A DNA stretch of 64,000 nt from Aquilaria yunnanensis. Its lineage: Eukaryota > Streptophyta > Magnoliopsida > Malvales > Thymelaeaceae. Every line of letters begins with the position of its first letter. Position 1 is the first letter of the stretch. Under the pieces are notes generated by a model. It searched no databases. It was not told the DNA's origin and saw nothing but the letters and a program-made list of their open reading frames with translations. The stretch covers positions 374,501 to 438,500 of the forward strand of contig CM077599.1 of NCBI GenBank assembly GCA_039654915.1. The letters are read 5' to 3'. Below, piece by piece: positions 45,761 to 56,674 of this stretch. The translations under genes and the position numbers were made by a program.

Positions 45761-46820
45761 GACAGAGACAGAGACTTGTGATCGAACCAAGTGACTCGTT
45801 CTCCTAGTCATTGATAGCTGCCAGATCAACGGAGACGGTGGTAATCAAAATCAAATCCATATCCTAAATGCTCGAATCGGAAAAACAAAGATGGGAGGAA
45901 GGGCAGGAGGAGAATCAGAGCGGTCGATGGAGATGGTGGGAGTATAATTAGAGATGGTGGGACAAGGGTTTCGTGGGATAGAGATGGAGAGAATCGGAGA
46001 TGGTGGCGGCTGTGCTCATTGAGGGACGGGGGTTTCGTGGGAGAGAGACAAAGAAAATCGGAGACAGTGGGACGAAGGTTTCGCGGGAGAGAGACGGATA
46101 GAATCGGACATGGTGGCAATGAAATCAACGAAACTCTCCAACTCGTCCGCTTGAATCATTGCTCAAAATCTTCTCCTCCACTCGAATCACCCACTCAAAT
46201 CTTCTCCTCCGCTGAAATCGAAGGCCACTCGAATCCCTAGCTCACCAATGCACCCGCCGATAGTACCTAGCCCTATCACTCCCGATTTGCCTGATCTCGG
46301 CCGCAGCAAGATGGTGGTGGTGGCACTCGTTACGAAGAGAAGATTGGCGGCGGCTCTCTAGTCCGGTGGTGCTCGTCCGACTGGTGTTATTGGTTTATGG
46401 TTGGAATTGGGGTAGATTGGGTTATTAATCTTTTAAGTATTTAAAATTAAATTTTTTGTCAATTCGATCGTAAGATTTGTTATTTTCTTAGTATTGTTAC
46501 TTATTATCTTACCATGTGGCATATGGGACCAAACAGGAGATATTAAGTGTCACATATACATTTTCTGTTAAAAACAATTCTAGAAATAATGGATGAGACT
46601 CAAATTGAGTGCATTGCTTGATTTAGGGGACCTTAATAGTTACTTTTAAAGTTATGAGACTATTTTAGGACAAGCCAAATAATTAAAGGACTAAATTTGA
46701 ATGTTCCTCCTTTTTAACTAATACTCTTAACTTTGCCATTATGATGTGATATCATTTTTAGAATGATTGTTAAGACGAAATGATTGTTTTAGATAGTTTG
46801 AGGTGAAATGTATTGTATCT

Positions 46821-47188
46821 CTAGTTTAAGGTCCGAGATTGTGCACTTATGTGCACAAACACACATGAACATGTCGTTTTTTCCCATCTCTCTCCATCCA
46901 CATACATACATGCATACATATTCTCTTAAAAGAAATTTCAAGATATATTTCAAAAAAAAGAGAAATTTCAAAATATTTGATTTTTTTTTAAGAAACAAAA
47001 AAATATCATTATTTACATGTTTGAAAGAAAGGGTTGAAGGTTGCTGCCAATAAATTCAACGATTTGAGCTGTGCCTCGCCGACAACGAGGAGTCGATGTG
47101 TAGGCTCACTTTAGGCTCCTAGTGCCAGGGTAGGAGGAAAATCGAACATGCACCACACTACACGTGTTTCTATTTGGAGTATTACTAC
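46821..47188. other. Short intergenic stretch
   Basis: No gene. Contains CATACATACATGCATACATA-type repeats near 46900-46920 and the hAT target site at its right edge. Confidence 0.5.
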
Positions 47189-49034
47189 TAGGGGTATTCA
47201 CGGTGCGGGTTTGATTGAGTTCATCCTAAATCCAAACTGCACCATATAGGTGACCAAGTTATATAATATAAAACTAAGTCATACCGCTTATCATAAATTC
47301 CGATTAAAACCCAAACCGTAAATGCGGTTTTGTACGGTTTGGTTTAACCGGTTTTAACTTGTCTATCCTAGGGCTGTTATCGAATCGAGCAGTTATCGAA
47401 CTATTTGAATTCGAGCTCGAAATCTGACTTAACAAACCGAGCTTTACGAACTTCGAATACGAGCTTAAGCCATTTTTATTATTCGAATCTCTTATCGAAT
47501 CGAGCTCGAATATATTAGTATTCGATTCGATAGATTTTCGAACCTATCGAACCTATATAATAATATAAATATTAATAATTTAAAGACAGTAAAATGAGAA
47601 ACCTAACAATAACAAATAACAAATCCTAAAATCGGGTAGCTAGAATTAGAAATCTTGAAATCGAGTCTGTAGCGTTTTCCTCATGAAGTCACGATCATCG
47701 GCCATCGGTAGCCGGACCGCCAGAGATCTTCTCGTCGCGCATCGCGACCGCCGGCCACGCTTCTCCGCCAGAGATCTTCTTGTCGCGCATCGCGATTTGG
47801 CACGGCACTCTCGCGCGCGTCATGGTCACCGGAAGGCCCGGAACTCTCCTCTATCACGCGTTCTCCTTTGTCGCGCGTTCTCCTCTCGCCGGAATGTAGA
47901 GATTTAATTAAGAATTGTAGTTGCTTGAAGGTGGTTCTTAGTATTTCTACTAAAATGTTAATCGTAACTTTCATTCATTTGTTTGCTTGTTTTATACTAA
48001 TCTTTTTCAAAACGAGCTCAAGCTCGAGCATACCTAATCAAGCCCGAACCGAGCTCGTACAATTTGCTTTTTAACAGGTTTATCGAACATTTCGAATGTT
48101 CGAATCGAGCTCGAACACCATACCGAGCCGAACTCGAGCACCATTTCCTCGAGCTCGTCGAGCCCGAGCCCGAACCCGAACACCTACCAAACTTAAACGA
48201 GCCAAGCTTGAGCCCAAGGTGTTTGGGCTCGGCTTGGTTCGATAATAGCCCTAGTCTATCTCTATCCTATACAACAATTTAAACTACTTCAAAACACTTG
48301 TCTTAATGTTAATACATTGTTTTGATAGTTTTGTGAAATATCAACAATTCCATACCTTAGAAAATCACAAGCATAAAGTAGACTTTTTGTTACAAATACA
48401 AAGATAATATATGAAGTCCAAAGCTCCTGCCACACAAAGTTGCTAAAGCTTATGTTTGATTAAAGTGCAAAATTATTTCAAAATATTTTAGCTTTTTATA
48501 TGTAATGATCTTGACTTCACCTATATGAAACCACTAAGTGTGAGTTACAAGACATTCAAAATGAATTAAAATTATGAATAATAAATTCCTAATATATGAG
48601 AACATGCTTACATAGAAAAAATATGCATTGAATGAGTGGTCATCAATCAACACCAACAATAAGTGATGTCTAAATTACCCAAAAAAATTCTGTAAAGTTG
48701 TAGAATAATAAATTAGATGTATCATTATGTGTATATTATACAATATACTAACAACAAATACAAAAAACACTATTTTACCTGATTCAATTTGTTCAAGCTC
48801 ATCAATTCTTTCCTCAACCTCAAACAAAAATTTCTATGATGTTATTAAAGATGCGATTTAGTTTGGGTTTATAGGGTTTCAAAATTAAAACCCGAACCGC
48901 ACCTCATATACATCGATTTTTAATTTTTAAAACCCAAACCTCACCATTACCTGTATAAATCCACATAGCTAACAGGTTAATTTGGTTTGGTCTATACGAT
49001 TTCATGGGTTGAGCGAGTTGAACGAACACCCCTA
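47189..49034. mobile_element. Outer hAT element, non-autonomous, nested pair
   Basis: Ends TAGGGGTATTCACGG and the inverted GAACACCCCTA are flanked by ATTACTAC (47181-47188) and ATTACTAT (49035-49042), matching at 7 of 8. Subterminal AACCGCA/GGTTT words lie near both ends. It contains a second hAT at 47369-48253. Without that insert it is about 950 bp, with no transposase. Confidence 0.85.
47369..48253. mobile_element. Inner hAT element, 885 bp
   Basis: Ends TAGGGCTGTTATCGAA and TTCGATAATAGCCCTA are perfect 16-bp inverted repeats. Flanks GTCTATCC (47361-47368) and GTCTATCT (48254-48261) match at 7 of 8. Subterminal regions are dense in GAGCTCGA and TCGAACC words. The centre (47690-47900) is GC-rich and contains a ~49-bp direct duplication around GCCAGAGATCTTCT (47718 and 47767). 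Its composition suggests captured genic DNA but I recognise no gene. Confidence 0.9.
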
Positions 49035-49416
49035 ATTACTATTGCATCCCAGACCTAGTTCTAATCCCACGATCCCACCCACCCATGCACATGTATTAAT
49101 ATACTCGGCCAGGGCTGGGGCTGGTGATGATTGTGGCAACGGAAGGGTTGTTTTCGGGAGTCGCCACTAATCGGTTTTCGCTCAGGTCGATTGGACACCT
49201 AAAATATGGTTTGCGAGAGTTCAGGGCTTCGGGAGTACGGTTACGTTAAAACAATTTTGTTAAAACGCCCAAAAATTGGTACCTTAGTTGATTTTAATTT
49301 TGTTTTGCTTTGCTTTTAAAAAAATATTCAGTTAATTTTTGAAATTAGAAACTTTAACTGAATTATTTAGTCGAATGTGGATTTTTGGTAATTAATTTGT
49401 ATAAATTTTGATATTT

Positions 49417-50330
49417 CCGAACCATGGACTCTGCCGAGTCACCCGGACACGGAAGTTTTAATTTCGAACCATGACTTCTGCCGAGTCACCCGGACACGGA
49501 ATTTGACAAAATTTTAAATAATTTAATCCATATCGTAAATATGGATTTTTATCTTTGTATTTATTTAATTAAAAAAAATAGATGTTTTCCAAACCGTAGA
49601 TCCTGCCGGATCATCCGGATATGGAAATTATTTAATTCTTATTATTATTATGGAATTAATTATTATTTTAATTACTAATTTATAAGTCTTTTTATTAAAT
49701 TTTAGATTTGTTAATGATCTTTAATGTTAACTAAAACCATTTTTTTTATTTTTTTTTATTTTTACTTCTTTTCTTTCTTTCTTTTCATTTTCTTTATTCT
49801 TTTCTTTTATTTGTTTTTTTCTTTCTTATTCTTTTACTTTTTACTTTTCTTTTACTTTCTTTTTTTTTCTTTTTTTTTTATTCTTTTCTTTCTTTCTTAT
49901 TCTTTTTTCTTTTCTTTTCTTTTCTTTTCTTGTTTAATGAAAGATCTTTATTATTTAATTTTAAGTAATTATTCAATTTATAAAGGACCCACAAAGTATT
50001 TTTTTTTAGATTTTATCTAATATCAAGATTCTTTTATTTAATAAAGAAACTAAAGAGTTTTAAAAAAATATTGACATTCATATATTTTATTTTTATATTT
50101 ATTCTTTTTATTTAATGAAAGATGAACCAAAAAGTAAATATTTAATCGAGATTTTAAAAAAACTTATATGTATAAAAGAAAAGTCCTGATATTTATAAAT
50201 TCTATTTTATGTTTATTCTTTTTATTTAATAAAGTAACTATAAAAAAAATTAATTTTATTTTATACTTATTTAAAAAATATATTTTTCGTTCTCCAAATC
50301 ATGGATCCTAGCGGATCATTTGGACATGGA
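49417..50330. repeat. Four copies of a ~38-bp motif in the solo LTR
   Basis: Copies lie at 49417-49455, 49464-49501, 49589-49627 and 50292-50330. Each has an AACCATGGA-like start, a GCCGAGTCA (or GCGGATCA) middle and a CCGGACACGGA (or TGGACATGGA) end. The first two are nearly identical and the later ones more diverged. Confidence 0.85.
49740..49935. repeat. (TTTTC)n-type pyrimidine tract
   Basis: Almost pure T/C on the plus strand with TTTCTTTC and TTTTC units. The open frame across it is not a gene. Confidence 0.9.
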
Positions 50331-51008
50331 GTTAAATTTTTTTGTTAATTGTTTATTTAATTAATTATTAATCTTAATCATAATTTTTATTTTTTTTATT
50401 TTTCTATTTTTCTTAAATTTTTAATAATCATTACTTTAAAAATATATTTAAAAAGAATTGATTTTTATTTTTGGAGTTATTTAATTATGTTTGTTTAATA
50501 ATTTTAATAAAAAGTGAATAAAAGGTTAAGTTTTTGTTGTTTTCAACGAAATAATAAATAAAATATGTATTCCAAAATAATAAAAGATGGTTGGGTTTTG
50601 TTAAAAAAATGATTTTTGTTAGCCCTAAAAAATAAATAGTATAAAGTTAATTATTCACATAATTTTTTTTTATTTTGTTATTATTTTATTTATTATTTAT
50701 TATTTTATTTTATGACTAAAGGTGAAATAAGTGAAATAAGTTTTAACCATCTACATAATTAAAATTTGCATAAATTAAGCAAAAGGAAAATTAAAGGAAA
50801 ATAAAGTGGGGCTTTTTGACCATCCACTTAAATAATTTGCACAAATTAAATAACATATGCAAATAAATAAATAAATAAACAAATAAAAAGCACATAAAGT
50901 AAATAAAGGAAAGTTAAAGGACAATAAATAAATAAATAAGAATAAAGTGAGGTTTTCTGGCCATCCACTTAAAAATAAATAAATAGGAGGTATAACCTTC
51001 CATGAATT

Positions 51009-51055
51009 ATAATAATAATAATAATAATAATAATAGTAATAATAATAATAAAGGT
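51009..51055. repeat. (AAT)n microsatellite
   Basis: Imperfect AAT run inside the solo LTR. Related AAT runs occur at about 51120-51150 and 51198-51228, alternating with GTTAGTAAAGTTAG words. Confidence 0.9.
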
Positions 51056-52627
51056 TAGCAAAGTTAGTAAAGTTAGTTGTTAATAATGGTTAGTTGTTAA
51101 CAAGTAAAGTTAGGTTAGTTGTTAATAATTAATAACAATAATAATAAAAGTTAGTGAAGTAAAGTTAGTTGTTAACAATTAAAAGGTTAGTAACTTATAA
51201 TAATAATAATAATAACAATAATAATATTAAAAGTTAGTTATTAGTTCTGCAGAAATAAATGAAAAAGTTAGTAACCAAAATGAATAATCATGGAAAGATG
51301 AAGGATTAAAGCAGAGTTTTACCCTAAGAGTATAATTTTGAATTTGACAGAAACGAGAACAGAGCGCGACGCGGGGGGGCGAGGAGCAACACGGCGGCGA
51401 CGGCGGCCAGGGGCGAGCACAGCGGGCGCACGGGCTAAGGCCAACGGCGGTGGCGGCGTGCGGCGTGGAGGCGAAGGTGGCGAACGGCGGTGGCGGCTGA
51501 GCGGAAGGAGGAAGGAGAACGCGTCGGAGGAGGAGAAGAGAAAAGAAATAGGGGCGGCGACGCCGGGGCCGGGCAGCGACGAGGCGGAAGTAACAGCGGC
51601 GGTGTGGGAGACGGCGGTGGCTGGACGACGGCGATGTCGGCAGGACTACGGCGACGGCGGGACGACGGCGGCGGCGACGGGCAGCGACGGCAGGGGCGCG
51701 CAGGGGACGGCAGTGAAAGAAAACGGAAGGAGGAAGATGGTCAAAGCGTCAAAAGGCCAAAATTTTGGGATTTTCTGGAGAAAGGAAGGAGAGCTAGGAA
51801 CGTAAGCTGTAGTTTTCCCTTTTTTTAAAACGAAGCTCTAAGCTTGATTTATTTTTTTTTATTCATGACTTCTTCACATATTTTGGACCCCTATTTATAG
51901 GGGAATGGGTTATGGACTGTTAAAAATTAAAAATTAATTAAATTCAAACTTATCTCTTAATTTGGTAAAATGACAGTTTCAGTCCTTTAGGTCTCTCAGA
52001 CTCTGGATAAGTTTCAGAAGCTTCTGATTTTGACAATTTTGTCGTTTTCTGTCAATTTGGGCCAGAAACGTCCGTCTGGCCCAAAATTGATGCGAAAAAT
52101 TACCCAATGCTCCTGGAACGTTCAGAATTTGGCAATTTTTCCCAAAACTTCTCAATTTTATCATTTTTACCTCAAACTTTTTAATTTTGTCATTGTTATG
52201 GAGTTTTCTTTTTTCTTTCAAACATACACATATACACACATATATCATTTTAAATCAAATCTTCACAAAACAAAACAAAAAAAAATGTATTTTAAACCAA
52301 TTAAAAAATTTTAGTAATAATAATAATAATTTTTTTTTTAATTAATTTTTTAATTAATTTTTTTTAATGTTTTTTAATGGCCGGACGAAATTGGGTGTCA
52401 ACAATAATCAATTCTACTATACTACATTATCTATCTAGAGCACCACAGTATCTAATTCTCAAAAATTGTAACTAGCTAGACCACTTTTCTTTCATTCTAG
52501 TTTGCTTCCTCCTCTTCTTCTTCATGTAACAAGACTAACCTATGCTGGCTGTCCAACAATTAACAAGTTTGTCATCAAATCCAACTACATTAACAGTTGG
52601 TTAACTCAACTTTCCTTTACCACCTAA

Positions 52628-53611
52628 TAAGACTAACTCCAACAGTTTTCCCATAATTTCTATAAAATAAGAAAAAAAAAAAAGTAAAACCTCCGTATTT
52701 TTTTCGCTCAAACTCTAATGACTTTCCTATTTTGTAAAATTTTACATTTATTACTTAATAATTATATATTACAAATTCCAATTAATGACGCACCCACCAG
52801 ATCATCTCTTCCTCCTTGTCCCTTCCCTTAAATTTGCCCCACCAGATCATCTCTTCCTCCACGCCCCCACCCGATTCGCCTAATTCCGATTTTGATCTCC
52901 ACTTCAATTTCGATGCTTGGAAGGCAGTTTTTTTTGTTTGTTGCAGAGTTTGAAATGGCGCCAGTTGGGCCACAAAGGGGATGGGATCCTTTTTTCTATT
53001 CCACCTTCACTGATGGTTAACCATTATTTCTGTAATTCCCTCATCTCACTTTCTTCCTCACTCCACCATTGTCACTGCCATTGTTCTGCAGCTTGGGACT
53101 TCGTGAAGGAAGGTTCCAAAAAGGTGATGCTGTCGTCATGCTCCAGTATGCTTATGGGGCAGTCAAGAAATCAGTGTAAGTGTACGTGACCCGAGCTGAC
53201 GGCCATGTAATTGAGGTTCCTTTGCCGTTTCCTCTTACTTGTATTGACGAGATCGTGCAAGAATTTAGGAAGGCACTGAAGAGAGGGAGGGAAAATGGGT
53301 GGAAAGAGGGAGGGAAAAAATGGGCATTTCCTAATTCTGATTTTGATCTCCGTCTCAATTCCGATGCCGCCTCAATCTCGAGGTGAACACACTGTGACAG
53401 ATAATGGCAGATGGATGAGAAGACTCACACGAGTTCGTTCGAAATATTTTTTTAGCATTTTTGTAGGAATAGGGAACAGATTTTTCTCTTTTTATCTCAT
53501 TTCCTATTTTATAGAATGAGATTGAGAAATTGTTTGAATGAAAAAAGCCTGAATGTTCTCTAAAATATTAAAAAAAACTACCATATAGAGAACCTTGGAG
53601 ATGCTCTAACA
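52628..53611. mobile_element. Gene-capturing transposon (Pack-MULE-like)
   Basis: Left end AAGACTAACTCCAACAGTTTTCC and the inverted right end (complement GTTAGAGCATCTCCAAGG) are weak inverted repeats of the GAGCATCTCCAA type. Inner words CTATAAAATA are also inverted (52660 and near 53510). The interior holds an enzyme gene fragment (53050-53300) between two copies of a CCTAATTCTGATTTTGATCTC-like segment (52879 and 53329). A 45-bp-spaced duplication of accagatcatctcttcctcc also lies near 52796 and 52841. TSD not identified. Confidence 0.5.
53050..53300 (+). pseudogene. Captured fragment of an L-cysteine desulfhydrase-like gene
   Basis: Across frame changes the plus strand reads STIVTAIVLQ, WDFVKEGS, GDAVVMLQYAYGAVKKS and VYVTRADGHVIEVPLPFPL, then DEIVQEFRKALKRGRENG. 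From memory this is the N-terminal third of the plant PLP-dependent L-cysteine desulfhydrase/isopenicillin-epimerase-like family (aminotransferase class V), upstream of the catalytic lysine. It is cut off on both sides by transposon sequence and has at least two frame breaks, so it cannot make the enzyme. Confidence 0.6.
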
Positions 53612-54539
53612 CTATACAAATCCAGGAAACATTTCTAGGTGAACCTTTACTCTCTCAAACACAATTACTTCCGTGGTTCATTCCTCACTTGGTGCTTGAC
53701 ATCTGCAAGCAACACCAGGAAAAACAATATACTAGAAAGGCAAGGCTAGGCAACCCTGCCACCGGCAGCTGAAGACGACATACACCCATTCTCGACCAGA
53801 TAAATTTCTAAGAAAAAATCACTCTAAAGGAAGAAAATTTGATACCCACAACTTTTTTGGTATAAATTGAAAAGGATATTTGCTAGTAAGGCTAAAATGG
53901 GCTGGGTTGAGCTAAATGGTAGGCTGATCATATTCAGCTTGAAATAACAATTAAGCTTAATAATTTGTTTATGTTTGAATTGAAAATAATAAGAACGAGC
54001 CATGAACGAGCTTTTATCCAATCTAGTTTAAGTCGAGCTCAAGCCGAATAATAAGTAAATTGGTTTATTAAATTGTGCATTAAACTTGAAATTTTGTTTA
54101 GGTTTGACTTGATAACAGTTTAAACGAGAAACAAATGAGATTTAACTTGGGCCAAACTTGAGTTGTAAGTTAATTTTTTTCATCACATTTGCTAGAAAGA
54201 AGATTATAGTAAGCACAATGGTGGTGATAGCGAACAGAGTACTTTAAAAACTTGAAAAACTTGAAAAATGACAAAGCAAAATGCGAAAGGTTCAAACAAT
54301 CACCGGAACAAGCTTTTAATTATATGAAATGAGTATTTCTTGCAATTCAAAATGAGTGTTAATTCACCCATAACACAATATTATATTCAAACATATGCAT
54401 TTTATCAATAGAAATATAAAATTATATCTAAACAATTTTATGCATACATTAGAAAACGTCACATGTTAATCTTAGCCCGATGCATTGAAAAAAAGTTCCT
54501 AACTATGTTCTATCGCTAATAAAATTCAAGGATTTTCAA
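53612..54539. other. Intergenic, possible hAT debris
   Basis: No gene. Words such as GAGCTCAAGCC and GAACGAGC near 53995-54045 resemble hAT subterminal repeats, but no ends were found. Confidence 0.4.
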
Positions 54540-54735
54540 ACGCATAAATTGCCAACGGTTTAACTGTTGACAAATGCCAATACGTTGAACCATTGGTATA
54601 AATTTCCAACAGTTTACCGTTGGTACATTATAATTGGGGTTAAACCGAGTTTCATGACCTTATGAAGCGGGTAAGTTGGAAGTGCTAAGCGCAGTGTTTC
54701 ATTTACTTTTTACCAATGGCTAAGCCGTTGGTAAC
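54540..54735. repeat. Second CCAACGG/CGTTGG repeat cluster
   Basis: CCAACGGTTTAACTGTTG, CCATTGGTA, CCAACAGTTTACCGTTGGTA and CCGTTGGTAAC recur, as in the cluster at 30819-31222. Possibly the edge of a CACTA-type element. Confidence 0.4.
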
Positions 54736-56398
54736 TTCTATTTTAAATCCCCCACTCACCCTCCTCCAAATTTGCTCTGCTCGATTCTCTCCCTTGGTCT
54801 GGTGCTCTGCCACAACAAGCAGCCCAAATCTTCCATTGTTGCACATTTTCAAAGTACCCATGCTATCAATCAGAATATTTCAAGAGATTTGGTGCTGATG
54901 TGGTCCTGTACAAGGTATTTCGTCCGTTGTTTTCTTTTTCTTTTGAGATTTTTTATATTATGATTTTTTTTTTCGGTTTGAGTAATGACGGAGCTTCACA
55001 GTTTATTTTTCCTGAGTTTAAGGCTGTGTTTTGGGTGATAACAAGTAAGGAATGTGAGATTGAAGCTCCTGGAATTTATTGGGTAAAATGTATGGGTTTT
55101 TTTAGGTGAGGGTCGGGTTTAGCGTTTTTTCCAGCTGTCTGTTATGTTTGATACTAGCTGGTTGATTTTTTGGTAATTTTGAGATGTTTCCTTGCTTACA
55201 GACTAGATTGGGTGAGGTAGAAAGGTAGAGAAGCTCTAAGGGAGGAGTTGGTGCTGAGTGAGATATAATCGGTGAAGGGTAACCCGATTTATCTTATTTT
55301 CTTGTTTAATTTCTTAATTTAGGTATTAGAATTAACTTAATATATTTGTGTTCATTTAGTTTGATAATTTAGCTTGGAAAAAATTATTAAGCAAAAAAAT
55401 AATATAAAAAGTTTTGGAGAAAACTAATTAATTAATCATTTAATATTTTATTTTAATTGTAGCTAATTGCATTGAAAATTAAGCTAGCAAATTTTTTGCA
55501 TGAATAATGAAAGGGTCAGCGTATTTGTTGGCCAGATGTTATAAATAAAAATATTTTACCTAGTTAACAAATTTGTGGGTTTGGCAAATTGGTTAGGGTT
55601 ATCAATTATAGTTCCCATTTACAAGCATAAGACCAAAAGTTCGATTCATTGGAAGAAGATGGGGGCTTATATAATATGCCTCCTATTATTTTTTTTCCCT
55701 TATGGATTCTCCTCAATCTCCTATAATCCACGCAAACATTCTACGATTCACTCCCCATATTCACCGCGACTGTTTGATTATAAAGGATCATTTTCTCAGA
55801 CCTAGCAAGGTAAGTCACAGCTTCTTAGCTCTCTTACTCTCATTTTCCCTCTTTCTTCTAATACAAAGGTTGACTTGAGCGTTAAATGCCCTCCTTGAGA
55901 ACGAACACCCACAGGGCCTCTAATGTCGTCTTCTTGTGCAGGAGTTTTGGTGCTCTCCATATCAGCTTGGTAACAACTTTTTGTGATAGTCAGCATTTTG
56001 GCCACAAGTAAGGATCTGTTGTGTTTTTCATACAAACGAGTGAGAGAATGAACAAAATCTATTCACCATTACATAAATACTTGCATAAGTGCAAGACTCA
56101 CCAATTAAACACGACTGAAATCTATGTTAAAATGATGGAGAAAAAAGATGCTAAGGAAGCAGTCAGAGTAGGATAAATTCGTGCTTCACAGCAATAATAG
56201 GTCAGCATGTAGTAGAGATGAAGATATTAAAAGGGAGGGGAGTGATAGATTAGAAAGGAAGTTACAGCTTTATATATAGGTAAGAAGTAGGTCGAGTAAA
56301 AATTTGAGAGTTGTTTCTCATACCCAAAATGAATGAACCCACTCAGGTATGGCAGACATTCGTTGATTATCATTCTGTTTTGCTTAGCAACGCACAAA
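54736..56398. other. Intergenic; possible LTR tail at 55800-56035
   Basis: No gene supported. 55860-55945 carries TTGACTTGAGCGTTAAATGC, then CGAACACCCACAGGGCCTC, TAATGTCG and a TTCTTGTGCAGG end. That wording is common near the 3' end of some plant LTRs, but borders and primer site were not found. Open frames at 54716-55109 are not recognisable. Confidence 0.35.
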
Positions 56399-56471
56399 GC
56401 ACCTGTAGCTGAGTGGATGGAGCAGCTGTTTCCTAAGCAGAAAGTCGTTGGTTCGACCCCTACCTGGTGCG
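56399..56471 (+). tRNA. tRNA-Arg (anticodon CCT), diverged
   Basis: 73 nt. The anticodon arm is GCTGT-TTCCTAA-GCAGA, with anticodon CCT. The T loop TTCGACC and the D-loop word AGTGGAT are intact. The acceptor stem GCACCTG/CTGGTGC keeps a compensated A3-T70 pair and the U-U mismatch that I recall for plant tRNA-Arg(CCT). Compared with that tRNA from memory it has a G13-G22 clash, a lost 27-43 pair and one T-stem mismatch. A TTTTTT terminator lies at 56484-56489. It may be a weak or decayed gene. Confidence 0.8.
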
Positions 56472-56674
56472 TTAAGGTTTATTGTTTTTTGTACTTTCTT
56501 CTTTTCTTAATTTAATCGAAACTTGTAAGTTGAAAATAAGTAAAGTGAAGGAACAAGCACGCATCCGATCCGAGTTCAAAACCATTCAGGAGATCACAAA
56601 AGAAGATGAGTATCTGAAAAGGAAGGCATTCAGCTCACAGTCCCTCATCTGAATACTAGTTCTGGCATATGCTT

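Larger units (their letters stand above)
42490..46820. mobile_element. Composite Mutator-like element, ~4.3 kb, with long inverted ends
   Basis: 42645-42755 and 46593-46700 are clear inverted copies (for example CTCAAATTGAG, TTAATAGTTACTTTTAAA, GACTATTTTAGGA). Weaker similarity continues both outward (to about 42490 and 46820) and inward. No transposase is seen. Between the ends lie a T-rich duplicated tract (43200-44580), an A-rich tract (44580-44950), an inverted copy of the LTR-like repeat at 33225-33905 (here 45115-45760), and a GC-richer exon-like patch (45780-46380). Exact ends and TSD were not resolved. Confidence 0.6.
49132..52403 (-). repeat. Solo LTR, 3.27 kb, gypsy-like
   Basis: On the minus strand it opens TGTTGACACCCAATTTCGTC, a familiar start of large plant gypsy LTRs, and closes GTTGCCACA. 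Flanks are ATGAT (49127-49131) and ATAAT (52404-52408), 4 of 5 matching. No internal element sequence adjoins. A minus-strand TATA box within a palindrome (CCCCTATAAATAGGGG, complement of 51888-51903) lies ~500 bp from the 5' end. It also holds a repeated ~38-bp motif, TTTTC and AAT microsatellites, and a GC-rich island at 51360-51720. The open frames over that island (51338-51828) are arginine/glycine-rich low complexity. Confidence 0.75.

Noticed and set aside
49724..50020. 98-residue Phe-rich frame
   Set aside because: Translation of a TTTTC pyrimidine tract.
51338..51828. Two overlapping open frames of 112-155 residues
   Set aside because: Arginine/glycine/alanine low-complexity translations of a GC-rich island in a solo LTR; both frames are open for the same compositional reason.
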